Shown here: positions 1 to 12,604 of the stretch, piece after piece | How positions within the stretch are numbered: the stretch's first letter is position 1 | Layout: each line of letters begins with the position of its first letter | From: Odiellus spinosus | Lineage: Eukaryota > Arthropoda > Arachnida > Opiliones > Phalangiidae | Length of the DNA stretch: 64,000 bases | Direction: 5' to 3' | Assembly: GCA_963920705.1 (NCBI GenBank) | Contig: CAWUCO010000206.1 | Coordinates: 186,001-250,000 of the forward strand | The notes under the pieces: model-generated | The model's input: the letters and a program-made list of their open reading frames with translations, nothing else | Told to the model about the DNA's origin: nothing | The model's database searches: none | Made by a program: the position numbers and the translations under genes

Positions 1-537
1 TGATTTTTAAGCGATTTTCCTTAATTTTCACCCATTTTACATTTGTCACGTTTTGGCAATTTAGACAAAAATAAAACTCATTCGAAAGAGCAAATAATGG
101 ACAGTCTAAATAATAAGAGTTTTCAAAAATCCGTTGAAAAACAAGAAAAATATGGCCAATGCAAGAAATCATACAATATCAAAATAGTCAAATTTCAGAT
201 TTTAAAAATACGCTTATTGATATTAGATGTTTTTTTGAATTGGCCATATTTTCCATGTTTTTCAACGGATTTTCCAAAACTCTTGTTTTTTAGATAGACC
301 ATTATTTTCTCTTTCGATTGGTGTTGATTTTGTCTAAATCGCTTAAAAATCAAATGTTTTGTGTCCATTTGAATCCAATAATCTTTGATTTTTAAGCGGT
401 TTTGCTTAATTTTAACCCATTTTATATTTGTCACGTTTTGGCACTTTAGACAAAACAAAACTCATTCGAAAGAGCAAATAATGGACAGTCTAAATAATAA
501 GAGTTTTCAAAAATTCGTTGAAAAACAAGAAAAATAT
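1..537. repeat. Copy 1 of a 3-monomer duplication (offset 1152)
   Basis: Bases 1-537 match 1153-1689, sharing rare variants such as GCGATTTTCCTTAATTTTCA, the AAAATAAAACTCATTCG insertion and GGCACTTTAG. The match stops at 538/1690. Because it is cut by the window edge, the true unit may begin further left. Confidence 0.85.
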
Positions 538-1152
538 TGTCTATTCATGAAATCATACAATATCAAAATAGTCAAATTTCAGATTTTAAAAATACGCTTT
601 TTGATATTAGATGTTTTTTTGAATTGGACATATTTTCCATGTTTTTCAACGGATTTTCCAAAACTCTTGTTTTTTAGATAGACCACTATTTGCTCTTTCG
701 ATTGGTGTTGATTTTGTCTAAATCGCTTAAAAGTCAAATGTTTTGTGTCCATTTGAATCCAATAATCTTTGATTTTTAAGCGGTTTTGCTTAATTTTAAC
801 CCATTTTATATTTGTCACGTTTTGGCAATTTAGACAAAACAAAACTCATTCGAAAGAGCAAATAATGGACAGTCTAAATAATAAGAGTTTCAAAAATCCG
901 TTGAAAAACAAGAAAAATATGGCCAATTCAAGAAATCATACAATATCAAAATTGTCAAATTTCAGATTTTAAAAATACGCTTTTTGATATTAGATGTTTT
1001 TTTGAATTGGCCATATTTTCCATGTTTTTCAACGGATTTTCCAAAACTCTTGTTTTGTAGATAAACCACTATTTGCTCTTTCGATTGGTGTTGATTTTGT
1101 CTAAATCGCTTAAAAATCAAATGTTTTGTGTCCATTTGAATCCAATAATCTT

Positions 1153-1689
1153 TGATTTTTAAGCGATTTTCCTTAATTTTCACCCATTTTACATTTGTCA
1201 CGTTTTGGCAATTTAGACAAAAATAAAACTCATTCGAAAGAGCAAATAATGGACAGTCTAAATAATAAGAGTTTTCAAAAATCCGTTGAAAAACAAGAAA
1301 AATATGGCCAATGCAAGAAATCATACAATATCAAAATAGTCAAATTTCAGATTTTAAAAATACGCTTATTGATATTAGATGTTTTTTTGAATTGGCCATA
1401 TTTTCCATGTTTTTCAACGGATTTTCCAAAACTCTTGTTTTTTAGATAGACCATTATTTTCTCTTTCGATTGGTGTTGATTTTGTCTAAATCGCTTAAAA
1501 ATCAAATGTTTTGTGTCCATTTGAATCCAATAATCTTTGATTTTTAAGCGGTTTTGCTTAATTTTAACCCATTTTATATTTGTCACGTTTTGGCACTTTA
1601 GACAAAACAAAACTCATTCGAAAGAGCAAATAATGGACAGTCTAAATAATAAGAGTTTTCAAAAATTCGTTGAAAAACAAGAAAAATAT
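1153..1689. repeat. Copy 2 of the 3-monomer duplication (offset 1152)
   Basis: Partner of 1-537, with the same private variants in the same order. 1152 is exactly three 384-bp monomers, as expected of unequal exchange in register. Confidence 0.85.
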
Positions 1690-3379
1690 GGCCAATTCAA
1701 GAAATCATACAATATCAAAATAGTCAAATTTCAGATTTTAAAAATACTCTTTTTGATATTAGATGTTTTTTTGAATTGGCCATATTTTCCATGTTTTTCA
1801 ACGGATTTTCCAAAACTCTTGTTTTTTAGATAAACCACTATTTGCTCTTTCGATTGGTGTTGATTTTGTCTAAATCGCTTAAAAATCAAATGTTTTGTGT
1901 CCATTTGAATCCAATAATCTTTGATTTTTAAGCGGTTTTGCTTAATTTTAACCCATTTTATATTTGTCACGTTTTGGCAATTTAGACAAAACAAAACTCA
2001 TTCGAAAGAGCAAATAATGGACAGTCTAAATAATAAGAGTTTTTAAAAATCCGTTGAAAAACAAGAAAAATATGGCCAATTCAAGAAATCATACAATATC
2101 AAAATAGTCAAATTTCAGATTTTAAAAATACGCTTTTTGATATTAGATGTTTTATTGAATTGGACATATTTTCCATGTTTTTCAACGGATTTTCCAAAAC
2201 TCTTGTTTTTTAGATAGACCACTATTTGCTCTTTCGATTGGTGTTGATTTTGTCTAAATCGCTTAAAAATCAAATGTTTTGTGTCCATTTGAATCCAATA
2301 ATCTTTGATTTTTAAGCGGTTTTGCTTAATTTTAACCCATTTTATTTTTGTCACGTTTTGGCAATTTAGACAAAACAAAACTCATTCGAAAGAGCAAATA
2401 ATGGACAGTCTAAATAATAAGTTTCAAAAATCCGTTGAAAAACAAGAAAAATATGGCCAATTCAAGAAATCATACAATATCAAAATAGTCAAATTTCAGA
2501 TTTTAAAAATACGCTTTTTGATATTAGATGTTTTTTTGAATTGGCCATATTTTCCATGTTTTTCAACGGATTTTCCAAAACTCTTGTTTTTTAGATAAAC
2601 CACTATTTGCTCTTTTTTTTGGTGTTGATTTTGTCTATATCGCTTAATAATCAAATGTTTTGTGTCCATTTGAATCCAATAATCTTTGATTTTTAAGCGG
2701 TTTTGCTTAATTTTAACCCATTTTATATTTGTCATGTTTTGGCAATTTAGACAAAACAAAACTCATTCCAAAGACCAAATAATGGACAGTCTAAATAATA
2801 AGAGTTTTCAAAAATCCGTTGAAAAACAAGAAAAATATGGCCAATTCAAGAAATCATACAATATCAAAATAGTCAAATTTCAGATTTGAAAAATACTCTT
2901 TTTGATATTAGATGTTTTTTTGAATTGGCCATATTTTCCATGTTTTTCAACGGATTTTCCAAAACTCTTGTTTTTAAGATAGACCACTATTTGCTCTTTC
3001 GATTGGTGTTGATTTTGTCTAAATCGCTTAAAAATCAAATGTTTTGTGTCCATTTGAATCCAATAATCTTTGATTTTTAAGCGGTTTTCCTTAATTTTAA
3101 CCCATTTTATATTTGTCACGTTTTGGCAATTTAGACAAAACAAAACTCATTCGAAAGAGCAAATAATGGACAGTCTAAATAATAAGTTTTCAAAAATCCG
3201 TTGAAAAACAAAAAAAATATGGCCAATTCAAGAAATCATACAATATCAAAATAGTCAAATTTCAGATTTTAAAAATACGCTTTTTGATATTAGATGTTTT
3301 TTTGAATTGGCCATATTTTCCATGTTTTTCAACGGATTTTTCAAAACTCTTGTTTTTTAGATAGACCACTATTTTCTTT

Positions 3380-5609
3380 TTCGATTGGTGTTGATTTTGT
3401 CTAAATCGCTTAAAAATCAAATGTTTTGTGTCCATTTGAATCCAATAATCTTTGATTTTTAAGCGGTTTTGCTTAATTTTCACCCATTTTATATTTGTCA
3501 CGTTTTGGCAATTTAGACAAAACAAAACTCATTCGAAAGTGCAAATAATGGACAGTCTAAATAATAATAGTTTTCAAAAATCCGTTGAAAAACAAGAAAA
3601 ATATGGCCAATTCAAGAAATCATACAATATCAAAATAGTCAAATTTCAGATTTTAAAAATTCGCTTTTTGATATTAATGTTTTTTGAATTGGCCATATTT
3701 TCCATGTTTTTCAACGGATTTTCCAAAACTCTTGTTTTTTAGATAGACCACTATTTGCTCTTTCGATTGGTGTTGATTTTGTCTAAAACGCTTAAAAATC
3801 AAATGTTTTGTGTCCATTTGATCCAATAATCTTTAATTTTTAAGCGGTTTTGCTTAATTTTAAACCATTTTATATTTGTCACGTTTTGGCAATTTAGACA
3901 AAACAAAACTCATTCGAAAGAGCAAATAATGGACAGTCTAAATAATAAGAGTTTTAAAAATCCGTTGAAAAACAAGAAAAATATGGCCAATTCAAGAAAT
4001 CATACAATATCAAAATAGTCCAATTTTAGATTTTAAAAATACGCTTTTTGATATTAGATGTTTTTTTTGAATTGGCCATATTTTCCATGTTTTTCAACGG
4101 ATTTTCCAAAACTCTTGTTTTTTAGATAAACCACTATTTTCTCTTTCGATTGGTGTTGATTTTGTCTAAATCGCTTAAAAATCAAATGTTTTGTGTCCAT
4201 TTGAATCCAATAATCTTTGATTTTTAAGCGGTTTTGCTTAATTTTAACCCATTTTATATTTGTCACGTTTTGGCAATTTAGACAAAACAAAACTCATTCG
4301 AAAGAGCAAATAATGGACAGTCTAAATAATAAGAGTTTTCAAAAATCCGTTGAAAAACAAGAGAAATATGGCCAATTCAAGAAATCATACAATATCAAAA
4401 TAGTCAAATTTCAGATTTTAAAAATACGCTTTTTGATATTAGATGTTTTTTTGAATTGGCCATATTTTCCATGTTTTCCATGTTTTTCAACGGATTTTCC
4501 AACACTCTTGTTTTTTAGATAGATCACTATTTTCTCTTTCGATTGGTGTTGATTTTGTCTAAATCGCTTAAAAATCAAATGTTTTGTGTCCATTTGAATC
4601 CAATAATCTTTGATTTTTAAGCGGTTTTGCTTAATTTTCACCCATTTTATATTTGTCACGTTTTGGCAATTTAGACAAAACAAAACTCATTCGAAAGTGC
4701 AAATAATGGACAGTCTAAATAATAATAGTTTTCAAAAATCCGTTGAAAAACAAGAAAAATATGGCCAATTCAAGAAATCATACAATATCAAAATAGTCAA
4801 ATTTCAGATTTTAAAAATTCGCTTTTTGATATTAATGTTTTTTGAACTGGCCATATTTTCCATGTTTTTCAACGGATTTTCCAAAACTCTTGTTTTTTAG
4901 ATAGACCACTATTTTCTCTTTCGATTGGTGTTGATTTTGTCTAAATCGCTTAAAAATCAAATGTTTTGTGTCCATTTGAATCCAATAATCTTTGATTTTT
5001 AAGCGGTTTTGCTTAATTTTCACCCATTTTATATTTGTCACGTTTTGGCAATTTAGACAAAACAAAACTCATTCGAAAGTGCAAATAATGGACAGTCTAA
5101 ATAATAATAGTTTTCAAAAATCCGTTGAAAAACAAGAAAAATATGGCCAATTCAAGAAATCATACAATATCAAAATAGTCAAATTTCAGATTTTAAAAAT
5201 TCGCTTTTTGATATTAATGTTTTTTGAATTGGCCATATTTTCCATGTTTTTCAACGGATTTTCCAAAACTCTTGTTTTTTAGATAGACCACTATTTGCTC
5301 TTTCGATTGGTGTTGATTTTGTCTAAAACGCTTAAAAATCAAATGTTTTGTGTCCATTTGAATCCAATAATCTTTAATTTTTAAGCGGTTTTGCTTAATT
5401 TTAAACCATTTTATATTTGTCACGTTTTGGCAATTTAGACAAAACAAAACTCATTCGAAAGAGCAAATAATGGACAGTCTAAATAATAAGAGTTTTAAAA
5501 ATCCGTTGAAAAACAAGAAAAATATGGCCAATTCAAGAAATCATACAATATCAAAATAGTCCAATTTCAGATTTTAAAAATACGCTTTTTGATATTAGAT
5601 GTTTTTTTG
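3380..5609. repeat. 4-monomer tandem duplication (offset ~1540)
   Basis: About 3380-4068 matches about 4920-5609 with an offset of 1540-1541. The two share GAAAGTGCAAAT, AATAATAGTTTTC, the shortened GATATTAATGTTTTTTGAA, GTCTAAAACGC and AGTCCAATTT. A further unit at about 4604-4900 carries the same GAAAGTGC form, so three closely related monomers lie at about 3452, 4610 and 4992. Two monomers (about 4466-4490 and 5621-5645) carry a 9- to 10-base duplication giving CCATGTTTTCCATG or CCTTGTTTTCCATG. Confidence 0.75.
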
Positions 5610-7765
5610 AATTGGCCATATTTTCCTTGTTTTCCATGTTTTTCAACGGATTTTCCAACACTCTTGTTTTTTAGATAGACCACTATTTGCTCTTTCGATT
5701 GGTGTTGATTTTGTCTAAAACGCTTAAAAATCAAATGTTTTGTGTCCATTTGAATCCAATAATCTTTAATTTTTAAGCGGTTTTGCTTAATTTTAAACCA
5801 TTTTATATTTGTCACGTTTTGGCAATTTAGACAAAACAAAACTCATTCGAAAGAGCAAATGATGGACAGTCTAAATAATAAGAGTTTTCAAAAATCCGTT
5901 GAAAAACAAGAAAAATATGGCCAATTCAAGAAATCATACAATATCAAAATAGTCAAATTTCAGATTTTAAAAATACGCTTTTTGATATTAGATGTTTTTT
6001 GAATTGGACATATTTTCCATGTTTTTCAACGGATTTTCCAAAACTCTTGTTTTTTAGATAAACCACTATTTGCTCTTTCGATTGGTGTTGATTTTGTCTA
6101 AAACGCTTAAAAATCAAATGATTTGTGTCAATTTGAATCCAATAATCTTTAATTTTTAAACGGTTTTGCTTAATTTTAAACCATTTTATATTTGTCACGT
6201 TTTGGCAATTTAGACAAAACAAAACTCATTCGAAAGAGCAAATAATGGACAGTCTAAATAATAAGAGTTTTAAAAATCCGTTGAAAAACAAGAAAAATAT
6301 GGCCAATTCAAGAAATCATACAATATCAAAATAGTCCAATTTCAGATTTTAAAAATACGCTTTTTGATATTAGATGTTTTTTTGAATTGGCCATATTTTC
6401 CATGTTTTTCAACGGATTTTCCAAAACTCTTGTTTTTTAGATAAACCACTATTTGCTCTTTCGATTGGTGTTGATTTTGTCTAAATCGCTTAAAAATCAA
6501 ATGTTTTATGTCCATTTGAATCCAATAATCTTTGATTTTAAGCGGTTTTGCTTAATTTTAACCCATTTTATATTTGTCACGTTTTGGCAATTTAGACAAA
6601 GCAAAACTCATTCGAAAGAGCAAATAATGGACAGTCTAAATAATAAGAGTTTCAAAAATCCGTTGAAAAACAAGAAAAATATGGCCAATTCAAGAAATCA
6701 TACAATATCAAAATAGTCCAATTTCAGATTTTAAAAATACGCTTTTTGATATTAGATGTTTTTTTGAATTGGCCATATTTTCCATGTTTTTCTACGGATT
6801 TTCCAAAACTCTTGTTTTTTAGATAAACCACTATTTGCTCTTTCGATTGGTGTTAATTTTGTCTAAATCGCTTAAAAATCAAATGTTTTGTGTCCATTTG
6901 AATCCAATAATCTTTGATTTTTAAGCGGTTTTGCTTAATTTTAACCCATTTTATATTTGTCACGTTTTGGCAATTTAGACAAAACAAAACTCATTCTAAA
7001 GAGCAAATAATGGACAGTCTAAATAATAAGAGTTTTCAAAAATCCGTTGAAAAACAAGAAAAATATGGCCAATTCAAGAAATCATTCAATATCAAAATAG
7101 TCAAATTTCAGATTTTAAAAATACGTTTTTTGATATTAGATGTTTTTTTGAATTGGCCATATTTTCCATGTTTTTCAACGGATTTTCCAAAACTCTTGTT
7201 TTTTAGATAGACCACTATTTGCTCTTTCGATTGGTGTTAATTTTGTCTAAATCGCTTAAAAATCAAATGTTTTGTGTCAATTTGAATCCAATAATCTTTG
7301 ATTTTTAAGCGGTTTTGCTTAATTTTAACCCATTTTATATTTGTCACGTTTTGGCAATTTAGACAAAACAAAACTCATTCGAAAGAGCAAATAATGAACA
7401 GTCTAAATAATAAGAGTTTTCAAAAATCCGTTGAAAAACAAGAAAAATATGGCCAATTCAAGAAATCATACAATATCAAAATAGTCAAATTTCAGATTTT
7501 AAAAATACGCTTTTTGATATTAGATGTTTTTTTGAATTGGCCATATTTTCCATGTTTTTCTACGGATTTTCCAAAACTCTTGTTTTTTAGATAAACCACT
7601 ATTTGCTCTTTCGATTGGTGTTAATTTTGTCTAAATCGCTTAAAAATCAAATGTTTTGTGTCCATTTGAATCCAATAATCTTTGATTTTTAAGCGGTTTT
7701 GCTTAATTTTAACCCATTTTATATTTGTCACGTTTTGGCAATTTAGACAAAACAAAACTCATTCT

Positions 7766-9067
7766 AAAGAGCAAATAATGGACAGTCTAAATAATAAGAG
7801 TTTTCAAAAATCCGTTGAAAAACAAGAAAAATATGGCCAATTCAAGAAATCATTCAATATCAAAATAGTCAAATTTCAGATTTTAAAAATACGCTTTTTG
7901 ATATTAGATGTTTTTTTTGAATTGGACATATTTTCCATGTTTTTCAATGGATTTTCCAAAACTCTTGTTTTTTAGATAGACCACTATTTGCTCTTTCGAT
8001 TGGTGTTGATTTTGTCTAAATCGCTTAAAAATCAAATGTTTTGTGTCCATTTGAATCCAATAATCTTTAATTTTTAAGCGGTTTTGCTTAATTTTAAACC
8101 ATTTTATATTTGTCACGTTTTGGCAATTTAGACAAAACAAAACTCATTCGAAAGAGCAAATAATGGACAGTCTAAATAATAAGAGTTTTCAAAAATCCGT
8201 TGAAAAACAAGAAAAATATGGCCAATTCAAGAAATCATTCAATATCAAAATAGTCAAATTTCAGATTTTAAAAATACGCTTTTTGATATTAGATGTTTTT
8301 TTTGAATTGGACATATTTTCCATGTTTTTCAATGGATTTTCCAAAACTCTTGTTTTTTAGATAGACCACTATTTGCTCTTTCGATTGGTGTTGATTTTGT
8401 CTAAATCGCTTAAAAATCAAATGTTTTGTGTCCATTTGAATCCAATAATCTTTAATTTTTAAGCGGTTTTGCTTAATTTTAAACCATTTTATATTTGTCA
8501 CGTTTTGGCAATTTAGACAAAACAAAACTCATTCGAAAGAGCAAATAATGGACAGTCTAAATAATAAGAGTTTTCAAAAATCCGTTGAAAAACAAGAAAA
8601 ATATGGCCAATTCAAGAAATCATTCAATATCAAAATAGTCAAATTTCAGATTTTAAAAATACGCTTTTTGATATTAGATGTTTTTTTTGAATTGGACATA
8701 TTTTCCATGTTTTTCAATGGATTTTCCAAAACTCTTGTTTTTTAGATAGACCACTATTTGCTCTTTCGATTGGTGTTGATTTTGTCTAAATCGCTTAAAA
8801 ATCAAATGTTTTGTGTCCATTTGAATCCAATAATCTTTAATTTTTAAGCGGTTTTGCTTAATTTTAAACCATTTTATATTTGTCACGTTTTGGCAATTTA
8901 GACAAAACAAAACTCATTCGAAAGAGCAAATAATGGACAGTCTAAATAATAAGAGTTTTCAAAAATCCGTTGAAAAACAAGAAAAATATGGCCAATTCAA
9001 GAAATCATTCAATATCAAAATAGTCAAATTTCAGATTTTAAAAATACGCTTTTTGATATTAGATGTT
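7766..9067. repeat. Run of near-identical 385-bp monomers
   Basis: From about 7766 to 9067 the sequence is self-similar at exactly 385 bp, with shared marks TTTTTTTTGAATTGGACAT, TTCAATGGATTTTCC and CTTTAATTTTTAAGCGG. Marker positions are 7911, 8296 and 8681, and two further copies are at about 9449 and 9834. The extra base comes from a T8 rather than a T7 tract. Because 385 is not a multiple of 3, this run alone rules out a conserved reading frame through the array. Confidence 0.85.
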
Positions 9068-10592
9068 TTTTTGAATTGGCCATATTTTCCATGTTTTTCA
9101 ACGGATTTTCCAAAACTCTTGTTTTTTAGATAGACCACTATTTGCTCTTTCGATTGGTGTTGATTTTGTCTAAATCGCTTAAAAATCAAATGTTTTGTGT
9201 CCATTTGAATCCAATAATCTTTGATTTTTAAGCGGTTTTGCTTAATTTTAACCCATTTTATATTTGTCACGTTTTGGCAATTTAGACAAAACAATACTCA
9301 TTCGAAAGAGCAAATAATGGACAGTCTAAATAATAAGAGTTTCAAAAATCCGTTGAAAAACAAGAAAAATATGGCCAATTCAAGAAATCATACAATATCA
9401 AAATAGTCAAATTTCAGATTTTAAAAATACGCTTTTTGATATTAGATGTTTTTTTTGAATTGGACATATTTTCCATGTTTTTCAATGGATTTTCCAAAAC
9501 TCTTGTTTTTTAGATAGACCACTATTTGCTCTTTCGATTGGTGTTGATTTTGTCTAAATCGCTTAAAAATCAAATGTTTTGTGTCCATTTGAATCCAATA
9601 ATCTTTAATTTTTAAGCGGTTTTGCTTAATTTTAAACCATTTTATATTTGTCACGTTTTGGCAATTTAGACAAAACAAAACTCATTCGAAAGAGCAAATA
9701 ATGGACAGTCTAAATAATAAGAGTTTTCAAAAATCCGTTGAAAAACAAGAAAAATATGGCCAATTCAAGAAATCATTCAATATCAAAATAGTCAAATTTC
9801 AGATTTTAAAAATACGCTTTTTGATATTAGATGTTTTTTTTGAATTGGACATATTTTCCATGTTTTTCAATGGATTTTCCAAAACTCTTGTTTTTTAGAT
9901 AGACCACTATTTGCTCTTTCGATTGGTGTTGATTTTGTCTAAATCGCTTAAAAATCAAATGTTTTGTGTCCATTTGAATCCAATAATCTTTAATTTTTAA
10001 GCGGTTTTGCTTAATTTTAAACCATTTTATATTTGTCACGTTTTGGCAATTTAGACAAAACAAAACTCATTCGAAAGAGCAAATAATGGACAGTCTAAAT
10101 AATAAGAGTTTTCAAAAATCCGTTGAAAAACAAGAAAAATATGGCCAATTCAAGAAATCATACAATATCAAAATAGTCCAATTTCAGATTTTAAAAATAC
10201 GCTTTTTGATATTAGATGTTTTTTGAATTGGCCATATTTTCCATGTTTTTCAACGGATTTTCCAAAACTCTTGTTTTTTAGATAGACCACTATTTGCTCT
10301 TTCGATTGGTGTTGATTTTGTCTAAATCGCTTAAAAATCAAATGTTTTGTGTCCATTTGAATCCAATAATCTTTGATTTTTAAGCGGTTTTGCTTAATTT
10401 TAACCCATTTTATATTTGTCACGTTTTGGCAATTTAGACAAAACAATACTCATTCGAAAGAGCAAATAATGGACAGTCTAAATAATAAGAGTTTCAAAAA
10501 TCCGTTGAAAAACAAGAAAAATATGGCCAATTCAAGAAATCATACAATATCAAAATAGTCCAATTTCAGATTTTAAAAATACGCTTTTTGAT
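8289..10592. repeat. 3-monomer HOR, two copies (offset ~1152-1153)
   Basis: The block 8289-9441 repeats at about 9442-10592. Both hold two AATGGATTTTCC-type monomers followed by one with ACAATACTCATTCG and GAGTTTCAAAAATCC (9221 and 10373 monomers). Small differences exist, such as T7 versus T6 before GAATTGG and AGTCAAATTT versus AGTCCAATTT. Confidence 0.75.
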
Positions 10593-12242
10593 ATTAGATG
10601 TTTTTTGAATTGGCCATATTTTCCATGTTTTTCAACGGATTTTCCAAAACTCTTGTTTTTTAGATAAACCACTATTTGCTCTTTCGATTGGTGTTAATTT
10701 TGTCTAAATCGCTTAAAAATCAAATGTTTTGTGTCCATTTGAATCCAATAATCTTTGATTTTTAAGCGGTTTTGCTTAATTTTAACCCATTTTATATTTG
10801 TCACGTTTTGGCAATTTGGACAAAACAAAACTCATTCGAAAGAGCAAATAATGAACAGTCTAAATAATAAGAGTTTTCAAAAATCCGTTGAAAAACAAGA
10901 AAAATATGGCCAATTCAAGAAATCATACAATATCAAAATAGTCAAATTTCAGATTTTAAAAATACGCTTTTTGATATTAGATGTTTTTTTGAATTGGCCA
11001 TATTTTCCATGTTTTTCAACGGATTTTCCAAAACTCTTGTTTTTTAGATAGACCACTATTTGCTCTTTCGATTGGTGTTGATTTTGTCTAAATTGCTTAA
11101 AAATCAAATGTTTTGTGTCCATTTGAATCCAATAATCTTTGATTTTTAAGCGGTTTTGCTTAATTTTAACCCATTTTATATTTGTCACGTTTGGCAATTT
11201 AGACAAAACAATACTCATTCGAAAGAGCAAATAATGGACAGTCTAAATAATAAGAGTTTCAAAAATCCGTTGAAAAACAAGAAAAATATGGCCAATTCAA
11301 GAAATCATACAATATCAAAATAGTCCAATTTCAAATTTTAAAAATACGCTTTTTGATATTAGATGTTTTTTTGAAATGGCCATATTTTCCATGTTTTTCA
11401 ACGGATTTTCCAAAACTCTTGTTTTTTAAATAAACCACTATTTGCTCTTTCGATTGGTGTTAATTTTGTCTAAATCGCTTAAAAATCAAATGTTTTGTGT
11501 CCATTTGAATCCAATAATCTTTGATTTTTAAGCGGTTTTGCTTAATTTTAACCCATTTTATATTTGTCACATTTTGGCAATTTAGACAAAACAAAACTCA
11601 TTCGAAAGAGCAAATAATGGACAGTCTAAATAATAAGAGTTTTCAAAAATCCGTTGAAAAACAAGAAAAATATGGCCAATTCAAGAAATCATTCAATATC
11701 AAAATAGTCAAAATTCAGATTTTAAAAATACGCTTTTTGATATTAGATGTTTTTTTGAATTGGACATATTTTCCATGTTTTTCAACGGATTTTCCAAAAC
11801 TCTTGTTTTTTAGATGGACCACTATTTGCTCTTTAGATTGGTGTTGATTTTGTCTAAATCGCTTAAAAATCAAATGTTTTGTGTCCATTTGAATCCAATA
11901 ATCTTTGATTTTTAAGCGGTTTTGCTTAATTTTAACCCATTTTATATTTGTCACGCTTTGGCAATTTAGACAAAACAAAACTCATTCGAAAGAGCAAATA
12001 ATGGACAGTCTAAATAATAAGAGTTTTAAAAATCCGTTGAAAAACAAGAAAAATATGGCCAATTCAAGAAATCATACAATATCAAAATAGTCCAATTTCA
12101 GATTTTAAAAATACGCTTTTTGATATTAGATGTTTTTTTGAATTGGCCATATTTTCCATATTTTTCAACGGATTTTCCAAAACTCTTGTTTTTTAGATAA
12201 ACCACTATTTGCTCTTTCGATTGGTGTTGATTTTGTCTAAAT

Positions 12243-12301
12243 CGCTTAAAAATCAAATGTTTTGTGTCCATTTGAATCCAATAATCTTTGATTTTTAAGC
12301 G
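12243..12301. repeat. Dyad B: 15-bp perfect inverted repeat, 29-nt loop (reference copy)
   Basis: CGCTTAAAAATCAAA at 12243-12257 is the exact reverse complement of TTTGATTTTTAAGCG at 12287-12301. The axis is at 12272, about 214 bp before the dyad A axis. One G-T wobble and three A-T pairs could lengthen the stem outward. It recurs once per monomer. In family 2 the right half reads CTTGGATTTTTAAGCG, leaving 12 perfect pairs, and some copies have CACTTAAAAATC on the left, unpaired at one position with no compensating change on the right. The lack of covariation argues against selection on an RNA fold. It resembles a terminator hairpin only superficially. Confidence 0.88.
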
Positions 12302-12368
12302 GTTTTGCTTAATTTTAACCCATTTTATATTTGTCACGTTTTGGCAATTTAGGCAAAACAAAACTCAT

Positions 12369-12604
12369 TCGAAAGAGCAAATAATGGACAGTCTAAATAA
12401 TAAGAGTTTTCAAAAATCCGTTGAAAAACGAGAAAAATATGGCCAATTCAAGAAATCATACAATATCAAAATAGTCAAATTTCAGATTTTAAAAATACGC
12501 TTTTTGATATTAGATGTTTTTTTGAATTGGACATATTTTCCATGTTTTTCAACGGATTTTCCAAAACTCTTGTTTTTTAGATAGACCACTATTTGCTCTT
12601 TCGA
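12369..12604. repeat. Dyad A: large imperfect inverted repeat inside each monomer (reference copy)
   Basis: The left arm 12369-12472 matches the reverse complement of the right arm 12501-12604 at 87 of 104 positions (84%) with no gap. The dyad axis lies at 12486.5 and the spacer is 28 nt. Four separate motif pairs give exactly the same axis: TCGAAAGAGCAAAT, TCCGTTGAAAAAC, the ATATGGCCAATTCA pair (one mismatch here) and AATATCAAA. Pairing continues outward at lower identity (23 of 36) over 12333-12368 and 12605-12640, including ATTTAGRCAAAA against TTTTGTCTAAAT, and then falls to background. The same structure recurs in essentially every family 1 monomer. In many family 2 monomers the right arm is degraded (GAATTTTCTATAT in place of GAATTGGCCATAT). 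It could extrude as a cruciform or fold in RNA; that is inference. Confidence 0.93.
12412..12578. other. Helically phased A/T tracts across dyad A
   Basis: In the reference monomer, A-tracts lie at 12412-12416, 12424-12428 and 12433-12437 (start-to-start 12 and 9 bases, mean 10.5). T-tracts lie at 12536-12539, 12545-12549, 12557-12560 and 12573-12578. Tracts spaced near the DNA helical repeat are known to give intrinsic curvature. The two sets are mirror-placed by the dyad. Curvature is inferred, not measured. Confidence 0.55.

Noticed and set aside
12243-12310. Dyad B hairpin as an intrinsic transcription terminator
   Set aside because: The stem is AT-rich with a 29-nt loop, no clean U-run follows, and there is no gene upstream.
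12323-12333. Yeast-type replication origin core (TTTTATATTTG, 10 of 11 matches to WTTTAYRTTTW) in each monomer
   Set aside because: A near match to an AT-only motif is expected by chance in 72% AT DNA, and the consensus applies to budding yeast only.
12368-12384. CENP-B box-like sequence ATTCGAAAGAGCAAAT
   Set aside because: TTCGnnnnAnn fits the first half of the CENP-B box, but the required CGGG is replaced by AAAT. At this base composition a half match is not evidence.
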